Below, in pieces: positions 8,783 through 17,877 of a stretch of 64,000 nucleotides of DNA. This stretch comes from Thermoproteota archaeon (lineage in GTDB: Archaea > Thermoproteota > Thermoprotei_A > Sulfolobales > Ignisphaeraceae). Position 1 is the first letter of the stretch. Each line of letters begins with the position of its first letter. The translations under genes were made by a program, and so were the position numbers. Location of the stretch: contig JAUQPB010000001.1 in NCBI GenBank assembly GCA_030550585.1, positions 558,001 through 622,000 of the forward strand, written 5' to 3'. The notes under the pieces are model-generated. The model was not told the origin of the DNA, did no database searches, and saw nothing but the letters and a program-made list of their open reading frames with translations.

Positions 8783-9091
8783 TTGCCTATACGTTTAGAG
8801 CTAAAAAAGCTTACTGATAGAGAACTGAGGGTGGTTATCTATGATGAGGATAAGCACTCTTTGCCAAATCTATTATCGAAGCTTGCCTTGAAAAAACCTG
8901 GAGTGGTTTACGCAGCATACATGATTGAGCATCCAATAACGTCCTACCCAGAGGTTGTCATAGTGACTGATGGTAGCAGAAAACCGCTGGAGATATTCGA
9001 AGAGGTTGTCCAAGATGCGCAGAAACTTGTTGAAGAGTTTTCTCTAAAGCTTGAAGAGGCCTTGAAAAATGCAACTAAAGAAAGAAAGTAG
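8783..9091 (+). CDS. rpo11: DNA-directed RNA polymerase subunit Rpo11 (RpoL)
   Basis: Counterpart of Rpb11, which pairs with Rpo3 in the polymerase assembly platform. The 102-residue sequence has the family core: LRVVIYDEDKHSLPNLLSKLAL, then VVYAAYMIEHPITSYPEVVI and a long C-terminal helix. Start is TTG 8783, supported by GGTGAT four bases upstream and by there being no ATG at the conserved N terminus. The 3' end overlaps the start of the following small frameshifted gene by 23 bases. Confidence 0.94.
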   Translation: MPIRLELKKLTDRELRVVIYDEDKHSLPNLLSKLALKKPGVVYAAYMIEHPITSYPEVVIVTDGSRKPLEIFEEVVQDAQKLVEEFSLKLEEALKNATKERK

Positions 9092-9421
9092 AATTTTTGT
9101 AGTTGACGCTCTAGACGATGAGATCATAGGATTTGTTATAAGAGGTTTGATAGGCATAGAAGATGCTGTCATATTCAAGGATTGCGATGCACTAGAAAAT
9201 TTTTAAAGAGTAAGCGGGGTCTTGCAGGAGAGATAAACTATATAATTGATTTGACGGGCAAATGCCAGTACAAGTCTGTTTCAATTGGGAGAATCATAAA
9301 AATTGATGACATTGAGGATGATCAGTTACGAAATGTTGTAAACAATGTCATTGATGTTATAAAACTTATAAAGGTAAGGCTTTTAGTAATGAAAACAGTT
9401 CTTAGTTTGGGAGATGATTAA
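9069..9421 (+). CDS. Small unknown gene interrupted by a -1 frameshift at AAATTTT (possible recoding)
   Basis: An ATG at 9069, inside the end of rpo11, opens a frame that stops at TAA 9204-9206 after 45 residues (ending CDALENF). The -1 frame then continues without a stop to 9421 with equally protein-like sequence (LKSKRGLAGEINYIIDLTG and a helical C terminus). The two halves join at 9197-9203, A AAT TTT followed directly by TAA, which is a canonical X XXY YYZ slippery heptamer. Joined, they give 117 residues beginning MQLKKESRIFVVDALDDE. Read in the second frame alone, the only start is TTG 9182 and the first half is lost. I do not recognise the family. Alternatives are a true inactivating indel or a sequencing error in the A4T5 run. 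Confidence 0.55.
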
Positions 9422-9456
9422 GGTTTTAAGATCTGACAACTGATGAAAAACCCACG

Positions 9457-10920
9457 CTATGATCCGGTGTTTTTCATCTTATCAAGCATACTTAATATAA
9501 TCTCTCTTACGAGTTGGGGATCAGCTCTTCCACCAGTTTTCTTCATAACAAGGCCAATGAGATAATTTATAGCCTTTGGATTCTCTAAAGCATCTTGAAC
9601 AGCCTTTGGACTTTCTCTAAACACCTCTTCAACAACGCTCTTAAGATATTCCTTATCAGCTAGTCTTGTATAGCCAGATGATTTAACATAGTCTTCAACA
9701 TCAATGCCATCTCTTATTATCTGTGGCAACAGTTCTTTGACCATTTTAACTGAAAGTGTTCCCTCATCCCACAGCCTCAAAAGTTTGACTATCTGCAATG
9801 GGTCTAGCCTCAAGTTTTTATAGTCGATATTGAATTCATTTATCCATCTGAGAAAATCTGTTATGAGTAAATCAGCCAACTTTTTGTATTTGTCGTAGTG
9901 CTTGGCACACGTCTCAAATAAGTCGGCAAGCCATTTGTTTAGAACTAGGACGGTTGCTCTATATTCATCTAGGCTATACTGCTTCATAAATCTATCTATT
10001 CTTTCGTCTGGTAGCTCTGGAAGAGACTTTGTTATTTGTTCTATGAGTTCCTTGCTTATCCTTAGAGGGGGCAGATCAGGGTCCGGGAAATATCTATAGT
10101 CCTCTTCAAATTCTTTAGATCTTAAAGATATGGTCACCCCTTTATTAGAATCCCAATGCCTGGTCTCTCTTTCTATCTTCCCCCCTCCTGCAATAATTCT
10201 CCTCTGTCTAACAATTTCATAGGTTAAAGCCTTTTCAACATCCCTTATAGACCCAATATTCTTTATTTCAACTCTTCCAAACCCCTCAAAAGAAATATTT
10301 GCATCAACTCTGAAGGCCCCTTCAAGCCCTGGGTCTGTAACTCCTAGGTATTCTAGTATTGCTATGAGCTTCTCTAGGAATATTCTAGCCTCTTTTGGAC
10401 TTTCAATATCTGGCTCTGTAACAATTTCCAAAAGTGCTACACCAGATCTATTATAATCTATGAGACTATATGGACTTGTCTCAATACTTCCTAAATATAC
10501 GATTCTCCCCGGATCCTCCTCAATATTGATCCTTCTAATCCTTACAATTTTTGGCTTTCCATCCACTATTATCTTTACATAGCCATTTTTAGCAATTGGG
10601 GCGAAGCCCGGCCCTATATACTGAGAGATCTGATAGTTCTTAGGGAGATCTGGGTAGAAATAGTGCTTTCTCACAAACATTAATCTATCGCTTATTTCAC
10701 AGTTCAGCGCTTTGGCAACAGCAATAGCATATTCAACAGCTTTTCTGTTCACTGTAGGCAGGGTTCCAGGAAGCCCTAAGCAAACAGGGCATACATGTGT
10801 GTTCGGCTTCTTCTCTCTATAATCAGCTGAGGTCGCGCAAAACAGCTTTGTCTTCAACTTTGTTAACTGCACATGGATCTCAAGACCTATAATTGTTTTT
10901 AGAGTCTGGTTGCTGCTCAT
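9457..10920 (-). CDS. gatB: Aspartyl/glutamyl-tRNA amidotransferase subunit B
   Basis: tRNA-binding and kinase-like subunit of GatCAB, which amidates misacylated Asp-tRNA(Asn) (in archaea Glu-tRNA(Gln) is handled by GatDE). The N-terminal signature IIGLEIHVQLTKLKTKLFC, CPVCLGLPGTLP with its metal-site cysteines, YFYPDLPKNYQISQY and RYFPDPDLPPL are diagnostic; the C-terminal YqeY-like domain is complete (PKAINYLIGLVMKKTGG). 487 residues is full length. An AGGTGGGG Shine-Dalgarno precedes the ATG, 8 bases after gatA. The gene converges with the rpo11 operon. Confidence 0.96.
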   Translation of the reverse strand: MSSNQTLKTIIGLEIHVQLTKLKTKLFCATSADYREKKPNTHVCPVCLGLPGTLPTVNRKAVEYAIAVAKALNCEISDRLMFVRKHYFYPDLPKNYQISQYIGPGFAPIAKNGYVKIIVDGKPKIVRIRRINIEEDPGRIVYLGSIETSPYSLIDYNRSGVALLEIVTEPDIESPKEARIFLEKLIAILEYLGVTDPGLEGAFRVDANISFEGFGRVEIKNIGSIRDVEKALTYEIVRQRRIIAGGGKIERETRHWDSNKGVTISLRSKEFEEDYRYFPDPDLPPLRISKELIEQITKSLPELPDERIDRFMKQYSLDEYRATVLVLNKWLADLFETCAKHYDKYKKLADLLITDFLRWINEFNIDYKNLRLDPLQIVKLLRLWDEGTLSVKMVKELLPQIIRDGIDVEDYVKSSGYTRLADKEYLKSVVEEVFRESPKAVQDALENPKAINYLIGLVMKKTGGRADPQLVREIILSMLDKMKNTGS

Positions 10921-10928
10921 AACCCCAC

Positions 10929-12401
10929 CTAAGGCTGCGCCAAAATGTCTCTAAAGCCAGTTCTATCCTCTAGTTGTTTAGCTACATACAATAGCAATGG
11001 CTCGGAGAACTGTTTCGCCATTGCTTGTAGCCCTACTGGAAGACCATTATAGAAGTCCACTGGAATGCTAATTGCAGGTATGCCAACAAGATTCGCTGCT
11101 ACGGTATTTACATCTGCTAGGTAGATTCTCAATGGATCCTTAAAAAATTCGCCTAGTCTAGGTGGTAAAATTGGCATTGTAGGGCTTACAACAATGTCGT
11201 GGTCCTTGAATATTTGATCGAATCTCTCCTTGAGAACTCTTCTCAATTTTAGAGCTCTAATATAGTACATGTCTCGGTAACCAGCGCTAAGTATGTATGC
11301 TCCTATGGCAATTCTCTTTCTAACTTCATAGCCGAAACCCTTTGTCCTAACCTCTGTGAAAGCTTCGTCCCAGCTCCTATTGGTAAAATCTATCTTCATA
11401 CCATATCTAACCCCATCAAATCTTGCAAGATTCGAGCTGGCCTCAGCCATTGCAATAATGTAGTATGCGGCGATTATTTGTTTTGAGAATGGCAATGAAA
11501 TTTCTTGGCATTCGTGGTACGAGCATAGCAAATCCACGGCTTTAGTAGCCGCTTTTTTAACAGGTTCTTCAGATCCCTCGAAAAATTCCTTTATAATACC
11601 TATTCTAAGTTTAGGCTCTTTGTGATAGAGTTTATACAGCTCTTGAACATAGTCAACGCTTTGTACAAAGGGTACAGAAGTTGAATCGCGAGGGTCGTGA
11701 CCAGCTATAACACTTAGCAAAATCGCTAAATCAACCACGTTTCGGGCCATCGGACCTATCTGATCCATGCTACTGGCATAAGCTATTAATCCATATCTGC
11801 TAACCAGGCCGTATGTCGGCTTCAAACCATAAACTCCGCAAAAGGATGCAGGATTTCTTATAGAACCCCCAGTATCGGATCCTAATGCAAGAGGGGCTTC
11901 TCCAGATGCTAATGCAGTAGCGCTGCCCCCAGAGGATCCGCCAGGAACTCTTGTCGTATCCCAAGGATTTTTGGTGGGGTAAAAAGCGCTTGTCTCTGTG
12001 GTAGAGCCCATGGCAAATTCATCCATGTTTGTCTTGCCTATTATTATACCACCTTCTCTCATTATTTTCTCAACAACTGTGGCATTATATGGAGGAACAT
12101 AGTTTTCAAGCATCTTCGAGGCGCAAGTTGTTCTAATACCTTTGGTTGAGATGTTATCCTTAACAGCTATCGGTATTCCAAAAAGCTTTAGGTTGTCAAT
12201 TCTATGCTTGTTTTCCTTGATCAGATTTTCTACATATCTATCTAAAGTCTCTTGTGGTATGATGGTAATAAAGGACTGGATTTTGTTTTCAACTCTTTTT
12301 ATATTATCGTATAAAGAATCGAGATAGTCAAAAACCTTTGATGGATCTATCTTAAACTCTTCAACAAGTTTGTGGACAGGCATCGACAGATATTTACTCA
12401 T
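10929..12401 (-). CDS. gatA: Aspartyl/glutamyl-tRNA amidotransferase subunit A
   Basis: Amidase-signature subunit of GatCAB that releases ammonia from glutamine. The Ser-cisSer-Lys triad is visible as K81 (AVKDNI), S156 (in GGSSGGS) and S180 (GSDTGGSIRNPA). The 490-residue length is normal. It lies between gatC and gatB in the order C-A-B, with gaps of 2 and 8 bases, so the three are one transcript. Confidence 0.96.
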   Translation of the reverse strand: MSKYLSMPVHKLVEEFKIDPSKVFDYLDSLYDNIKRVENKIQSFITIIPQETLDRYVENLIKENKHRIDNLKLFGIPIAVKDNISTKGIRTTCASKMLENYVPPYNATVVEKIMREGGIIIGKTNMDEFAMGSTTETSAFYPTKNPWDTTRVPGGSSGGSATALASGEAPLALGSDTGGSIRNPASFCGVYGLKPTYGLVSRYGLIAYASSMDQIGPMARNVVDLAILLSVIAGHDPRDSTSVPFVQSVDYVQELYKLYHKEPKLRIGIIKEFFEGSEEPVKKAATKAVDLLCSYHECQEISLPFSKQIIAAYYIIAMAEASSNLARFDGVRYGMKIDFTNRSWDEAFTEVRTKGFGYEVRKRIAIGAYILSAGYRDMYYIRALKLRRVLKERFDQIFKDHDIVVSPTMPILPPRLGEFFKDPLRIYLADVNTVAANLVGIPAISIPVDFYNGLPVGLQAMAKQFSEPLLLYVAKQLEDRTGFRDILAQP

Positions 12402-12403
12402 TT

Positions 12404-12706
12404 TTATGCACCAACAGTTTTGGGGGCTTTAACGTAGTCGTTCTCTAGAATGGCATTATCCTTGAGTAGCTCATGATTCTCGTCAATGGCATCCAATACC
12501 TCATCTTCTCTCAGAGGCAGCTCTATCTCAACAACATGATATAGTGGCTCAACATTGTCAAGACCTTCAACCTTCATAACCTCATTGAATAGTTCTATCA
12601 CTTTTTTAATCTCTTCATAAACCCTCTTTTTCTCTTCCTCATTAAACTTAATAAGCGTTAATCGCTCCAAATACTCTAAAATATTGCTATCGCTTGAGCT
12701 CAACAA
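12404..12706 (-). CDS. gatC: Aspartyl/glutamyl-tRNA amidotransferase subunit C
   Basis: Small clamp subunit that stabilises the GatA-GatB pair. The 100-residue sequence shows the GatC pattern: EYLERLTLIKFNEEEKK, then the linker VEGLDNVEPLYHV and the C-terminal LREDEV and VKAPKTVG, which wrap GatA. Translation starts at one of two tandem TTG codons (12706-12701). It is first in the gatCAB transcript; TTATATC on the minus strand around 12733 may be the promoter. Confidence 0.92.
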   Translation of the reverse strand: MLSSSDSNILEYLERLTLIKFNEEEKKRVYEEIKKVIELFNEVMKVEGLDNVEPLYHVVEIELPLREDEVLDAIDENHELLKDNAILENDYVKAPKTVGA

Positions 12707-12769
12707 ATATACACCCTTAGTCTAGGCTAGATATAACACTATTTTAGTCTAAAAATCTATTTAAGAACC

Positions 12770-13234
12770 TTGAAAATATGGTGCAAGTCCACGAAGCCTG
12801 AAGAAGTTATAGAATCTTTGAAGAACTTCTTAGAGAATGATACAATAGTATTTACCGCAGTTGAAGAAGCAAATACTCTAGGCTATAACGTAATACAATT
12901 TTTAATTGGTCTAGACATAGATGGTGTATCTAGTTATGTGGTATTTCAATATACCCCATTAGCTGATGAGCTAATTCCAATAGCTCTCATAGTAGAGTTC
13001 AACGACGCTCTTTCCAAAGAAATCAATTTTAACTCTATAGCAGGTCTTGTAATGGATTCTGGTGGATTTATATTTGGCTCGGGAGAGGCGACAGGAATTC
13101 TATTTCCACTATCAAGTATAGATGACGTTAAAAAGGCTTTGAATAGTGTTCTGCCCACACTTATATCAAAGCTTTTTAACAAAGTCGTTAGAGTTGTTAT
13201 TAATGGGTACAAACTAGATTACATTCAGATATAA
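12770..13234 (+). CDS. Hypothetical protein, 154 residues
   Basis: Not recognised. Soluble alpha/beta protein without signal peptide or membrane segment. Features: MKIWCKSTKPEEVIESLKNFL at the start, a glycine-rich stretch VMDSGGFIFGSGEATG near residues 96-111, and a final helix-strand. It starts at TTG 12770 (no in-frame ATG upstream); CTATTTTAG at 12739-12747 is placed such that the transcript could begin at the start codon, i.e. be leaderless. It is divergent from gatC and ends 86 bases before the alanine dehydrogenase-like gene. Confidence 0.7.
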   Translation: MKIWCKSTKPEEVIESLKNFLENDTIVFTAVEEANTLGYNVIQFLIGLDIDGVSSYVVFQYTPLADELIPIALIVEFNDALSKEINFNSIAGLVMDSGGFIFGSGEATGILFPLSSIDDVKKALNSVLPTLISKLFNKVVRVVINGYKLDYIQI

Positions 13235-13320
13235 CCCTGCTTATGACCGCCAATCACTGTTTTTATAACTCATTAAAAAATTTTAATCTTCTGCATAAAT
13301 CAGGCTATAAGTGATACAAG

Positions 13321-14310
13321 ATGGTTGACATATTATTTTTGAATGCTAACGAAATTGAGAAAATTATCGATATAAAGAGGGTTATAGAGTTAGTTGAGGT
13401 AGCGTTTAAGGAAAAGGGTTTGAAGAGAGTTCAGATGCCTCCTAAAACATACCTGTTTTTCACAAAGTACGATGGAGATTTAAGAACAATGCCAGCCTAT
13501 TTAGAGTCCCTAGATATAGCAGCTGTGAAGGTGGTTAATTCCCATCCGAAGAATTCACAAAGATATGGATTGCCTACTGTAATGGCTGTAATAATATTGG
13601 TCGAACCACACTCAGGAAGACCTCTTGCCATAATGGATGGAACTGTTATAACTAGGTATAGGACAGGGGCGGCAGTTGCTATAGCAACAAAGTATTTGTG
13701 GGGGATGAAGGAGGCTCATGTAGGACTTATTGGAGCAGGTTCTGTGGCTACACACTCCCTTGAGGCATTGGTGCACGTGGTTAAAGTACGTTCTGTAGCG
13801 ATATATGACATCGATTATGAAAAGGCTGCTAAGCTAGCGCAAAACGTTCAGAACAGATATGGTATAGAGTCGAGAGCTGTTAAATCTCCCTATGAAGCTG
13901 TAAAAGAAGCTGAAGTCATAGTAACTGCAACACCTTCGAGAAGCCCTATTATAAAGAATGAGTGGGTAAGAGAGGGTATTCATATAAATGCTATGGGTGC
14001 TGATGCACCGGGCAAAGAAGAGTTAGATCCACTCATATTAAAGAGAGCTAAAATAGTTGTTGACGACTATGACCAAGCTATACATAGTGGGGAAATCAAT
14101 GTACCTATATCATCAGGTCTTCTAAAACCGAGTGATATATATGCCGAACTCGGTGAAATAGTTGCTGGATTGAAGAAGGGCAGGGAATCAGATGAAGAGA
14201 TAACGGTGTTTACCTCAACTGGGCTGGCTATACAAGATGCTATAACAGCTTGGTACATATATAATGAGGCTATCAAGAAGGGTGTTGGAACAACCCTAAA
14301 ACTTTTGTAA
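13321..14310 (+). CDS. Alanine dehydrogenase / ornithine cyclodeaminase family protein
   Basis: NAD-dependent enzyme of the ornithine cyclodeaminase/mu-crystallin family. The archaeal branch with this start is usually alanine dehydrogenase, making alanine from pyruvate and ammonia; that activity is inferred. Seen: an N-terminal substrate domain (MPPKTYLFF, MPAYLESLDIAAVKVVNSHP), the Rossmann motif GLIGAGSVATHSLEAL, and the NAD-region segment INAMGADAPGKEELDP. 329 residues is typical. A GTGAT Shine-Dalgarno lies 5 bases before the ATG, and an AT-rich box (ATTTTAATC, about 13280) fits a promoter. Confidence 0.88.
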   Translation: MVDILFLNANEIEKIIDIKRVIELVEVAFKEKGLKRVQMPPKTYLFFTKYDGDLRTMPAYLESLDIAAVKVVNSHPKNSQRYGLPTVMAVIILVEPHSGRPLAIMDGTVITRYRTGAAVAIATKYLWGMKEAHVGLIGAGSVATHSLEALVHVVKVRSVAIYDIDYEKAAKLAQNVQNRYGIESRAVKSPYEAVKEAEVIVTATPSRSPIIKNEWVREGIHINAMGADAPGKEELDPLILKRAKIVVDDYDQAIHSGEINVPISSGLLKPSDIYAELGEIVAGLKKGRESDEEITVFTSTGLAIQDAITAWYIYNEAIKKGVGTTLKLL

Positions 14311-14364
14311 ACGTATCAGATAAAGGAATTCCAATCATATATTCTCATGAGGGGTGGAGTATCA

Positions 14365-15096
14365 TCATCTACCGAAAAACTTTTGAAGAGTTGTCTGCTT
14401 TGATATAAGAGTCTTTATCTGCGGATCATCTGTTGCAATGCCGTCTACACCATATCCAATCACCTTCAATGCTATAGCAACATCGTTAACAGTCCACGTA
14501 TACACCCTCAATCTTTTTGAGCGGATCTCTTTAACCACTCTTGGAGAAATGGTATTAAACCTTGGTAGTATGGCAAACGCCTTTATCTTCAAGGCAAATT
14601 CTATTGGCATTAGATGAGAATATGTTAATAAGCCTACTTCAAGCTTTTCATCTAAGCCCTTTAGTTTTGCTAAAACATCATAATTAAATGATATCAATAG
14701 ACAGTTTTCATAAATGTTGTACTGTTTTATCAGAGTTGCTACAACATTTTCTATCCCTTCATCTTTTAGCTCAATAAACATTGGTATCTTATTGCCAAAC
14801 TCCTGCAAAACCTCCTCGAAGGTGGGTATAGTTTCCTCTCCAAAAATTTTAATGTTTTTCAATTCATTTACCCGTAGCTCAGAAACTTTCTTAGGTATGC
14901 CAGCAACTCTCTTTAGATCCTCATCATGTAGAACTATAGGCACTCCATCAAGAGTTCTACGAAGATCAAATTCAATTGCATCTGCACCCATCTCTATGGC
15001 TTTTCTAAAAGATTTTATTGTGTTCTCTGGTGCGTGTGCAGAGGCCCCTCTGTGTGCAATAACTAAAAACTTCTCCTTCCAACTCATATTCTTCAT
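14365..15096 (-). CDS. Glycerophosphodiester phosphodiesterase family protein
   Basis: Cleaves glycerophosphodiesters to sn-glycerol phosphate and an alcohol. The GDPD fold motifs are present: AHRGASAHAPENTIKSF with H15 and R16, the metal-binding EFDLRRTLDG and the second catalytic His in VLHDEDL (about H57). 243 residues and no signal peptide, so it is probably cytoplasmic. The ATG overlaps the stop of the upstream unknown gene by four bases (ATGA). In archaea it may act on ether-lipid headgroups; that is inference. Confidence 0.92.
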   Translation of the reverse strand: MKNMSWKEKFLVIAHRGASAHAPENTIKSFRKAIEMGADAIEFDLRRTLDGVPIVLHDEDLKRVAGIPKKVSELRVNELKNIKIFGEETIPTFEEVLQEFGNKIPMFIELKDEGIENVVATLIKQYNIYENCLLISFNYDVLAKLKGLDEKLEVGLLTYSHLMPIEFALKIKAFAILPRFNTISPRVVKEIRSKRLRVYTWTVNDVAIALKVIGYGVDGIATDDPQIKTLISKQTTLQKFFGR

Positions 15097-15920
15097 CCCT
15101 TTGTAACACTTCTCGAGGCTATTTCCTGGTAGAGGTGGTATAGCTCTGATTTTGATGGATCTGAGTTTGCTGAAATCAAATCATTGTACATTTTTCTGGC
15201 AAGCGTTTCAACGTCTATTCCAGGCTCAATACAGATTTGAGCATCTTTGTGATGGCGCATAATTGTTATGAGGGTTAATGAAAATGCTGCTAAATCATCG
15301 TTGCTGACCTTCGATTCCTCTACTTTTCTCTTCATCAAATCTATAAGCTGTGTAAAATAGGGATCTTCTCCAAGTTCTTTCACAGTCTCTAAATCTCTTA
15401 AAATTATCTTTGTAGCAACTTCAGCAAAGGCATTTAGTGGTGGAAGCATATCATCACTATTTACACATGGAATTCTGAGCCGCTTTTGATCAACAGTCGC
15501 TTGTTGTGAGATTATGGACATTAGCGAAATGACTTCTCTAAGCATATTCATCAATTTGATAATATCGGCAACCTTCTGATACTCTATTAAACACCTTCTT
15601 GAAACAGAGTGTGCATCAAAACCGAACTTGGATGGTGCCAGTCCCACAAGCCTCTCTAGAAAAGCTATCTCATTTTTTTCAGCTCTAAGCAAAAACTGTG
15701 CAAGTCTTCTTTGTAATAAGACTATATCGCTATAGCTAATGCCATGCATTCTAGCAACATTGATACTATGTAAAGCTATGGTTATTGCTAGAGCTGCATA
15801 AGGTTTGGTAAGAAAATCAATCTTGCTTATCACATCGCTGCTTAGAACTCCTTGAACTCTATAACACTTATGCAGCTTCAGTATAGCATCGACAAAGTCG
15901 TTGTATTTAGTTAAGCTCAT
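15093..15920 (-). CDS. Hypothetical helical protein, 275 residues
   Basis: Not recognised. It is predicted to be almost all alpha-helical and soluble, with repeated amphipathic segments (YSDIVLLQRRLAQFLLRAEK, VADIIKLMNMLREVISLMS) and no obvious catalytic motif. It overlaps the start of the glycerophosphodiesterase gene by four bases, so the two are co-translated. Four Cys are scattered without a metal-binding pattern. Coding is supported by the overlap and by normal codon use. Confidence 0.65.
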   Translation of the reverse strand: MSLTKYNDFVDAILKLHKCYRVQGVLSSDVISKIDFLTKPYAALAITIALHSINVARMHGISYSDIVLLQRRLAQFLLRAEKNEIAFLERLVGLAPSKFGFDAHSVSRRCLIEYQKVADIIKLMNMLREVISLMSIISQQATVDQKRLRIPCVNSDDMLPPLNAFAEVATKIILRDLETVKELGEDPYFTQLIDLMKRKVEESKVSNDDLAAFSLTLITIMRHHKDAQICIEPGIDVETLARKMYNDLISANSDPSKSELYHLYQEIASRSVTKG

Positions 15921-16043
15921 TATATATCACTAGATCGTCAGTAGACCAGCAGTGTAGTATTCCAGAGAAGAGAGTAAAAAATTTATGGTGACGATGATGC
16001 TTATAGCCAAGAACGACATCTAATACAATATTCAAGATTATTG

Positions 16044-16277
16044 TTACCTTTCAACAACAATAAGTGTTGTTGTTGCTTTGATGTGGGGCAACCTTCTAAT
16101 TCTTGATATAACAGCATTTCTCAATTTATCAAAGTTTTCAGCTTCGACTATGGCCACCACATCGTATATACCATAAACTATGTGAACCTCTTTAACCTCT
16201 GGGATTTGTGATAAAAGTTTCACAACCTCTTCCTCCATACCAACATCAGTATTTAGTAATACGATGGCTTTTGCCAA
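16044..16277 (-). CDS. Stand-alone Lrp/AsnC effector (RAM) domain protein
   Basis: The 77 residues match the ligand-binding RAM domain of Lrp/AsnC regulators without a DNA-binding helix-turn-helix: AIVLLNTDVGMEEEVVKLL, EVKEVHIVYGIYDVVAIVEA, IRRLPHIKATTTLIVV. Such small proteins form rings or decamers and may bind amino acids or modulate full-length Lrp proteins. No DNA-binding partner lies next to it. Its own transcript seems likely, since the gaps on both sides are non-coding. Confidence 0.87.
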   Translation of the reverse strand: MAKAIVLLNTDVGMEEEVVKLLSQIPEVKEVHIVYGIYDVVAIVEAENFDKLRNAVISRIRRLPHIKATTTLIVVER

Positions 16278-16337
16278 GACTAGTCCCCAGTATATAATTA
16301 GGAAGAGGCAGTATAAAAAGCTTAATTAATATAACAC

Positions 16338-16754
16338 TTAATCTCCAATAACAACAATTATAACATTCCTAACAGATCTAGGCCCATCCATTTCAACTAA
16401 AAATATGTTTTGCCAAGTACCTCTAACAAGCCGGCCATTTATTACTGGAAAAACTCTTTCAGCACCTATTATGGCTGAGCCTATGTGAGCATGAGCATTG
16501 GTGTCAATAATATTGTGCTTCCACTCCCTCTCAGGTTTTACAAGCTCTTTAATAAACGTTATTATATCGTTGAGGAGGCCAGACTCACTCTCATTGGCAA
16601 TTATCGCAGCTGTTGCATGAGGTGCGAAAACAAGGCAAAGACCATTCTTGATTCCACTCCTTTTTACTGTGTTTTCAACGTGTTCTGTTATATCGATTAG
16701 CTCAAATTGCTTTGTTGTCGAAATTTTTATAGTCTCGTAAAAAACCTTGCACAA
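16338..16754 (-). CDS. YjbQ/UPF0047 family protein
   Basis: Member of the YjbQ (UPF0047) family, small trimeric proteins with a conserved His/Glu metal site; some bacterial members have weak thiamine-phosphate synthase activity. Motifs: FAPHATAAIIANESESG, NAHAHIGSAIIG and GTWQNIFLVEMDGPR. The frame is open from TTG 16787, but TTG 16754 (MCKVFYETIKI) gives about 138 residues and the usual family N terminus, so I prefer it. A link to the ThiDN gene at 33096 is possible but only by function. Confidence 0.85.
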   Translation of the reverse strand: MCKVFYETIKISTTKQFELIDITEHVENTVKRSGIKNGLCLVFAPHATAAIIANESESGLLNDIITFIKELVKPEREWKHNIIDTNAHAHIGSAIIGAERVFPVINGRLVRGTWQNIFLVEMDGPRSVRNVIIVVIGD

Positions 16755-16820
16755 GATGTTTGCACCTAGGTATAGAGGATAGAACAACGTTAAAAACTGT
16801 TATGTTTTATTTGTTTACCT

Positions 16821-17228
16821 TTACGATGCTTGAAGCGATTCTGTTTGCGACCCTTGCTGTGGGATGGGCTTCAGCATCTTATATACAGCATCCTTGATTC
16901 CTGCCCTAATCAATAACCTCTCTAGTCTATATAGTTGCTCATGGGCAACATCAATTGTTTTGGCCATTTGGGCTATTGGAATACCGTTAGCTCTCGCATA
17001 GAGAAGGTATATCAGAGTTCTTATACTGTGTGGATGCCTAAGTGATGATGCAATAGCCGAATCGAATACGAGCCAGTCCAGCAACTCTATGTGTGCTTTT
17101 GCCCATTCTGCGATTTCTGGAGGTAATTCGAATGAGTGTTCAACTCTTTTTCTAAATACAACTCTATTATCTAGTATCATAAGCTTTCTTTTCTTCCTCC
17201 TTCTTTTCTCAATCATAACCTCCGACAT
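16821..17228 (-). CDS. Hypothetical helix-turn-helix-like protein
   Basis: 135 residues with a very basic N terminus (EKRRRKKRKLMILD) and a helical core. The stretch ANGIPIAQMAKTIDVAHEQLYRLERLLIRAG reads like a helix-turn-helix, so a DNA-binding or transcription role is plausible. The tail is polar (PIPQQGSQTESLQAS) and probably disordered. Two starts are possible, ATG 17228 or ATG 17216. No family name comes to mind. It is divergent from the UPF0216 gene. Confidence 0.65.
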   Translation of the reverse strand: MSEVMIEKRRRKKRKLMILDNRVVFRKRVEHSFELPPEIAEWAKAHIELLDWLVFDSAIASSLRHPHSIRTLIYLLYARANGIPIAQMAKTIDVAHEQLYRLERLLIRAGIKDAVYKMLKPIPQQGSQTESLQAS

Positions 17229-17369
17229 GTTCTTGGCACCTTCAACTCTTACTCCAATAAGAATATGGAATTCTAGTTAATAAATTTTATTGTTTCTAGC
17301 TCTGCAAACCAGATTCTGAAAACACAAAACATTTTAACCAATCTAGGACATACGGCAACTAGAGCAAAC

Positions 17370-17819
17370 ATGGTGGAAGATAGTTTTAAGATTGAGAAAC
17401 TATTAGAGCTTGAGCTCAGAGTTGTAAATAGACACTTACCACTTCAGAGACTCCCAATCGATGAGCTAATTAACATGCCACAACCTTATGTAAAACTGCG
17501 TGACGGGTCGTTGCACGTATTTAAGAGGTCTGAGCTTAAAAAACTTAGATCTCATCTTACTGATGAAGAGGCAAAGAAATTGCTTCTCCCCATAATAATC
17601 GTATTGAGACCAGATCTAGGTGAGGGAGTAGCTGTTATAGAGGATCCAATTGCAGCGCGTGTGGTGGCAAAAATCCTCGGTATCAAGTACAGCGATGCCA
17701 ATAAACTTACTCTCTACAAGCCTCATATCGCTCTTCTCAGAAGCTCCTATGACACGCTATTCCAATTTGCGCTCTCAATAGATTTTTCGTCAGAGCGAGA
17801 AAGTCAGATCAGTCCTTAG
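17370..17819 (+). CDS. UPF0216 (DUF61) family protein
   Basis: Archaeal family of unknown function. The match rests on VVNRHLPLQRLPIDELIN, YVKLRDGSLHVFKRSEL and LLLPIIIVLRPDLGEGVAVIED, which are the conserved blocks of DUF61 as I know them. 149 residues, soluble. A TATA-like ACATTTTAACC (17326-17336) lies where a leader of about 12 nt would result before the ATG at 17370. Role unknown. Confidence 0.8.
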   Translation: MVEDSFKIEKLLELELRVVNRHLPLQRLPIDELINMPQPYVKLRDGSLHVFKRSELKKLRSHLTDEEAKKLLLPIIIVLRPDLGEGVAVIEDPIAARVVAKILGIKYSDANKLTLYKPHIALLRSSYDTLFQFALSIDFSSERESQISP

Positions 17820-17877
17820 AAAATGGTCAGTAATATTTTTATATATTATTGCCGCAAATAAATTATCGGAGATATTC

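Noticed and set aside
15921-16043. Possible small RNA with GATGATG in the gap before the RAM-domain gene
   Set aside because: Box-like match is imperfect and no D box or stem was found; region looks simply non-coding.
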